From Limnohabitans sp. (lineage in GTDB: Bacteria > Pseudomonadota > Gammaproteobacteria > Burkholderiales > Burkholderiaceae_C), in contig NZ_JAOASQ010000020.1 of assembly GCF_030158565.1 (NCBI RefSeq), forward strand, positions 1-64,000: a DNA stretch of 64,000 nt, in the 5' to 3' direction. Positions 62,252-64,000 of this stretch are shown piece by piece. Below the pieces are notes generated by a model that saw only the letters and a program-made list of their open reading frames with translations, did not search any database and was not told the DNA's origin. The first letter of the stretch is position 1. Every line of letters begins with the position of its first letter. The position numbers and the translations under genes are program-made.

Positions 62252-62800
62252 GTGGTCCGTCACTTCGACCTGGTGGTGCTCCACCTGCACCACAGTGGGG
62301 CGTCCCAAGATCTCCAGCAAAACAGCCACTCGTTTGCTGGAGACGCTTTGGATGAGGCCCTCGATGCCGCCCAAGGCCGTGTGCTTCAGGCGCACGGTTT
62401 GCCCTGCCTTGAGGTTGCTCAATTCAAGCAAGGTGGCGTGGTTGCGGTCTTCTTCGAGCAAGCGGATGCGACGCACGAGTTCGTCGTTGATCAAGGCGGG
62501 CTCAAAACCAAAACGCACGATGGTGGCGATGCCTTTGGTGTTGCGCACCACGGAGATGCTTTGCTCTGGTCGGCTGGGGCGAAACAGGATGTAGCGCGGG
62601 AACATGGGCTCAAACAGCGCCACGGGGCCTTGCTCGGTTTTTTTGAATTTTTTGTACAGCGGCAAATAGGCTTCAAACGCTTGCTGCTCCAGATTGACCA
62701 GTGCGATTTGTTCTTGACGCGGTTTTGTATAGGCCAAGTACCAGCGGTCTTGCCCCGGATTTTCTTCAATCGGGAGATTATCGTTTGACGCAAGGGTCAT
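62249..62800 (-). CDS. rfaH: Transcription antiterminator RfaH (NusG family)
   Basis: The 183-residue protein has the NusG N-terminal domain in RfaH form (RWYLAYTKPRQEQIALVNLE, QAFEAYLPLYKKF, PMFPRYILFR, VVRNTKGIATIVRFG) and a C-terminal KOW-like domain (LKAGQTVRLKHTALGGIEGL). The general elongation factor NusG normally sits with secE and rplK. Here the gene stands beside a polysaccharide operon with an ops-like element, which supports the specialised RfaH role. Confidence 0.88.
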   Translation of the reverse strand: MTLASNDNLPIEENPGQDRWYLAYTKPRQEQIALVNLEQQAFEAYLPLYKKFKKTEQGPVALFEPMFPRYILFRPSRPEQSISVVRNTKGIATIVRFGFEPALINDELVRRIRLLEEDRNHATLLELSNLKAGQTVRLKHTALGGIEGLIQSVSSKRVAVLLEILGRPTVVQVEHHQVEVTDH

Positions 62801-62890
62801 GGTGAATGCGGGTTGGCCAGTGCTATCGGGGTTTTTCGATTATGTATTTTAACGCCGAATGCTTATCATTTTTGATATTTAAGAGGCGTA

Positions 62891-62914
62891 AAAAACCCCG
62901 CTGTTGCGGGGTTT
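62891..62914 (-). terminator. Intrinsic terminator after the H-NS gene
   Basis: On the minus strand AAACCCCGC, loop AACA, GCGGGGTTTTTT forms a 9-bp stem with a T-run, 42 bases past the stop of the H-NS-like gene. Confidence 0.85.
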
Positions 62915-62955
62915 CAGGGCTATGGCTTTGCGGCCATGGCCGAATGGCCACCAAT

Positions 62956-63252
62956 TCAGGCGATCACGAATTGGTTGCGGTCTTTGCCGTCGATCCATTT
63001 AGGGGCTTTGCCACGGCCAGTCCAGGTTTGGCCGGTGGCTGGGTCGCGGTATTTGGCGGCGACTTTGCTGACGGGCTTGCCAGCGGCTTTGGCGCCACGG
63101 CCTGGGAAGATGTCTTGCGCTGTCAAACCGAATTCGGCCACCAATTCGCGGACTTTGGCGACGGCTTCAGAGATTTCGCGTTGGCGGGCTGCGGCAATGG
63201 CTTGCTCCAAGGCTTCGCGTTGTTGCAGCAGGTCTTTATAGCTTTGGGTCAT
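62956..63252 (-). CDS. H-NS-family nucleoid protein (BpH3/HvrA type)
   Basis: The 98-residue protein has an N-terminal coiled coil (YKDLLQQREALEQAIAAARQ and following) for oligomerisation. Its C-terminal DNA-binding domain has AKYRDPATGQTWTGRGKAPK followed by WIDGK, the standard H-NS core in betaproteobacteria. Such proteins silence AT-rich foreign DNA, and the AT-rich polysaccharide segment lies within 10 kb. The gene ends with its own terminator. Confidence 0.93.
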   Translation of the reverse strand: MTQSYKDLLQQREALEQAIAAARQREISEAVAKVRELVAEFGLTAQDIFPGRGAKAAGKPVSKVAAKYRDPATGQTWTGRGKAPKWIDGKDRNQFVIA

Positions 63253-63344
63253 GACAACTCCTGAATGGAAATAAAAGATGCGTGAATATAACCGATTTAA
63301 ATCAAGATTCTGAATATTTTATTTATCGGGTGATTATCTTGGGT

Positions 63345-64000
63345 TTATGCCAGTCGTGTGGCCAATACTTTGTCGATGCGGCGGGCATCCAAATCGACGA
63401 TTTCAAAAAGCCATTCACCCAAATCAATGCATTGCCCTTCCACAGGCAATTGGCCCAATACATACAGCAGCAATCCAGCCAGTGTGTTGTACCGGCCTTT
63501 GTCTTCGGCGGGTAAATCCTTGATGTCGAGCCGGGACTTGAGTTCGTTCACAGGCATCAGGCCGTCAAGCAGCCAGCTGCCGTCGGCGCGCTGGGTAGCC
63601 CAGGCTTCGGTTTGAGTGTCGGGTTTGAGTTCGCCGGTGATGGCTTCGAGCAAATCGAGTGGGGTCAACAGGCCTTGCACTTCGCCGTATTCGTCGACCA
63701 CAAACATCATGCGGCTGGGTTGGTCGCGCATTTGTTCCAGCAGTTCCATGCCGGTCAGGGTTTCGGGCACAAAGTGCGCCGTCTGGGCATAGTGCTCCAG
63801 GGTGTGCTCATCGTCGGCAGGCAGGGACAGCAGTTGCGAGACGCTGATCACGCCTTGCACATGCCCCAAGTTTTCGCGGCAGACGGGGTACCAGGAGTGG
63901 TTGCCGTCCACCCGCATCTGGTTGATGCGGGCCATGGCTTGGGGGGTGGTCAGGTTGGCGTCGAGCCATTGGATGTCGCCTCGGGGGGTCATCATCGAGG
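63345..64000 (-). CDS. HlyC/CorC family transporter, C-terminal part (runs off the window)
   Basis: The visible 218 or so residues are the C-terminal half of a CNNM/CorC-type membrane protein. They start within a CBS domain pair (VMTPR-type MMTPRGDIQWLDANLT, WYPVCRENLGHVQGVISVSQ; RMMFVVDEYGEVQGLLTPLD) and end with the CorC_HlyC domain (ADGSWLLDGLMPVNELKSRL, YNTLAGLLLYVLGQLPVEGQ, FEIVDLDARRIDKVL). The N-terminal membrane domain lies beyond the right edge. The family is linked to magnesium and cobalt efflux. It is partial only because of the window. Confidence 0.9.
   Translation of the reverse strand, partial: SMMTPRGDIQWLDANLTTPQAMARINQMRVDGNHSWYPVCRENLGHVQGVISVSQLLSLPADDEHTLEHYAQTAHFVPETLTGMELLEQMRDQPSRMMFVVDEYGEVQGLLTPLDLLEAITGELKPDTQTEAWATQRADGSWLLDGLMPVNELKSRLDIKDLPAEDKGRYNTLAGLLLYVLGQLPVEGQCIDLGEWLFEIVDLDARRIDKVLATRLA

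Overview
The window looks like the chromosome of a betaproteobacterium of the order Burkholderiales, probably Comamonadaceae (Limnohabitans/Rhodoferax-like). The basis is the high-GC coding style, the gene orders rph-rdgB-hemW, yicC-gmk-rpoZ-spoT-greB and hrcA/nadK-recN-rapZ, a BpH3-type H-NS protein, and dispersed palindromic repeats of the kind seen in that group. No rRNA or CRISPR array is visible. Two tRNAs are present, Arg-ACG and a CAT tRNA.

Left end (1-2.9 kb): the start of a broken IS3-type transposase abuts the N-terminal half of a tyrosine integrase, so this is an old mobile-element scar. A large lipoprotein gene with a clear terminator follows. 3.0-16.8 kb (minus strand): the most unusual locus is a tightly packed operon reading OmpA-like protein, CHASE2 membrane sensor, caspase with SH3, EF-hand loop and DUF4384, a small exported protein, then three tandem TPR-CHAT proteases. 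Most of these products carry export signals, which suggests a periplasmic caspase/CHAT protease relay tied to an envelope sensor. A divergent winged-helix regulator and membrane-protein pair (17.0-18.0 kb) faces the operon.

18-44 kb is mostly core genome: hemW, rdgB, rph, yicC, gmk, rpoZ, spoT, greB, a peptide ABC importer with a divergent P1-family aminopeptidase, an AbiE-type toxin-antitoxin pair next to a tRNA, hrcA, nadK, recN, rapZ, an adenosine kinase, a MacAB/DevBCA-like exporter and purT. Clusters of 71-bp palindromic repeats lie at 39.5-39.9 kb and related half-units at 44.4-44.7 kb.

44.7-63.3 kb is a cell-surface polysaccharide region: an LRR-protein kinase, galE, an O-antigen ligase, a WbaP-like initiating transferase, a ParD antitoxin with a truncated ParE, two GT2 glycosyltransferases, and a long minus-strand operon rfbB-rfbA-rfbC-wzm-wzt-(methyltransferase/GH99-like/RgpF fusion)-phyH. 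An rfaH gene is close by, and a match to the RfaH ops element sits just before rfbB, so this operon is probably controlled by RfaH antitermination. The distal part (about 52.3-56.9 kb) is clearly AT-richer, and the composition break falls inside wzt. An uppS gene, an H-NS gene and the C-terminal part of a CorC/HlyC-type transporter close the window.
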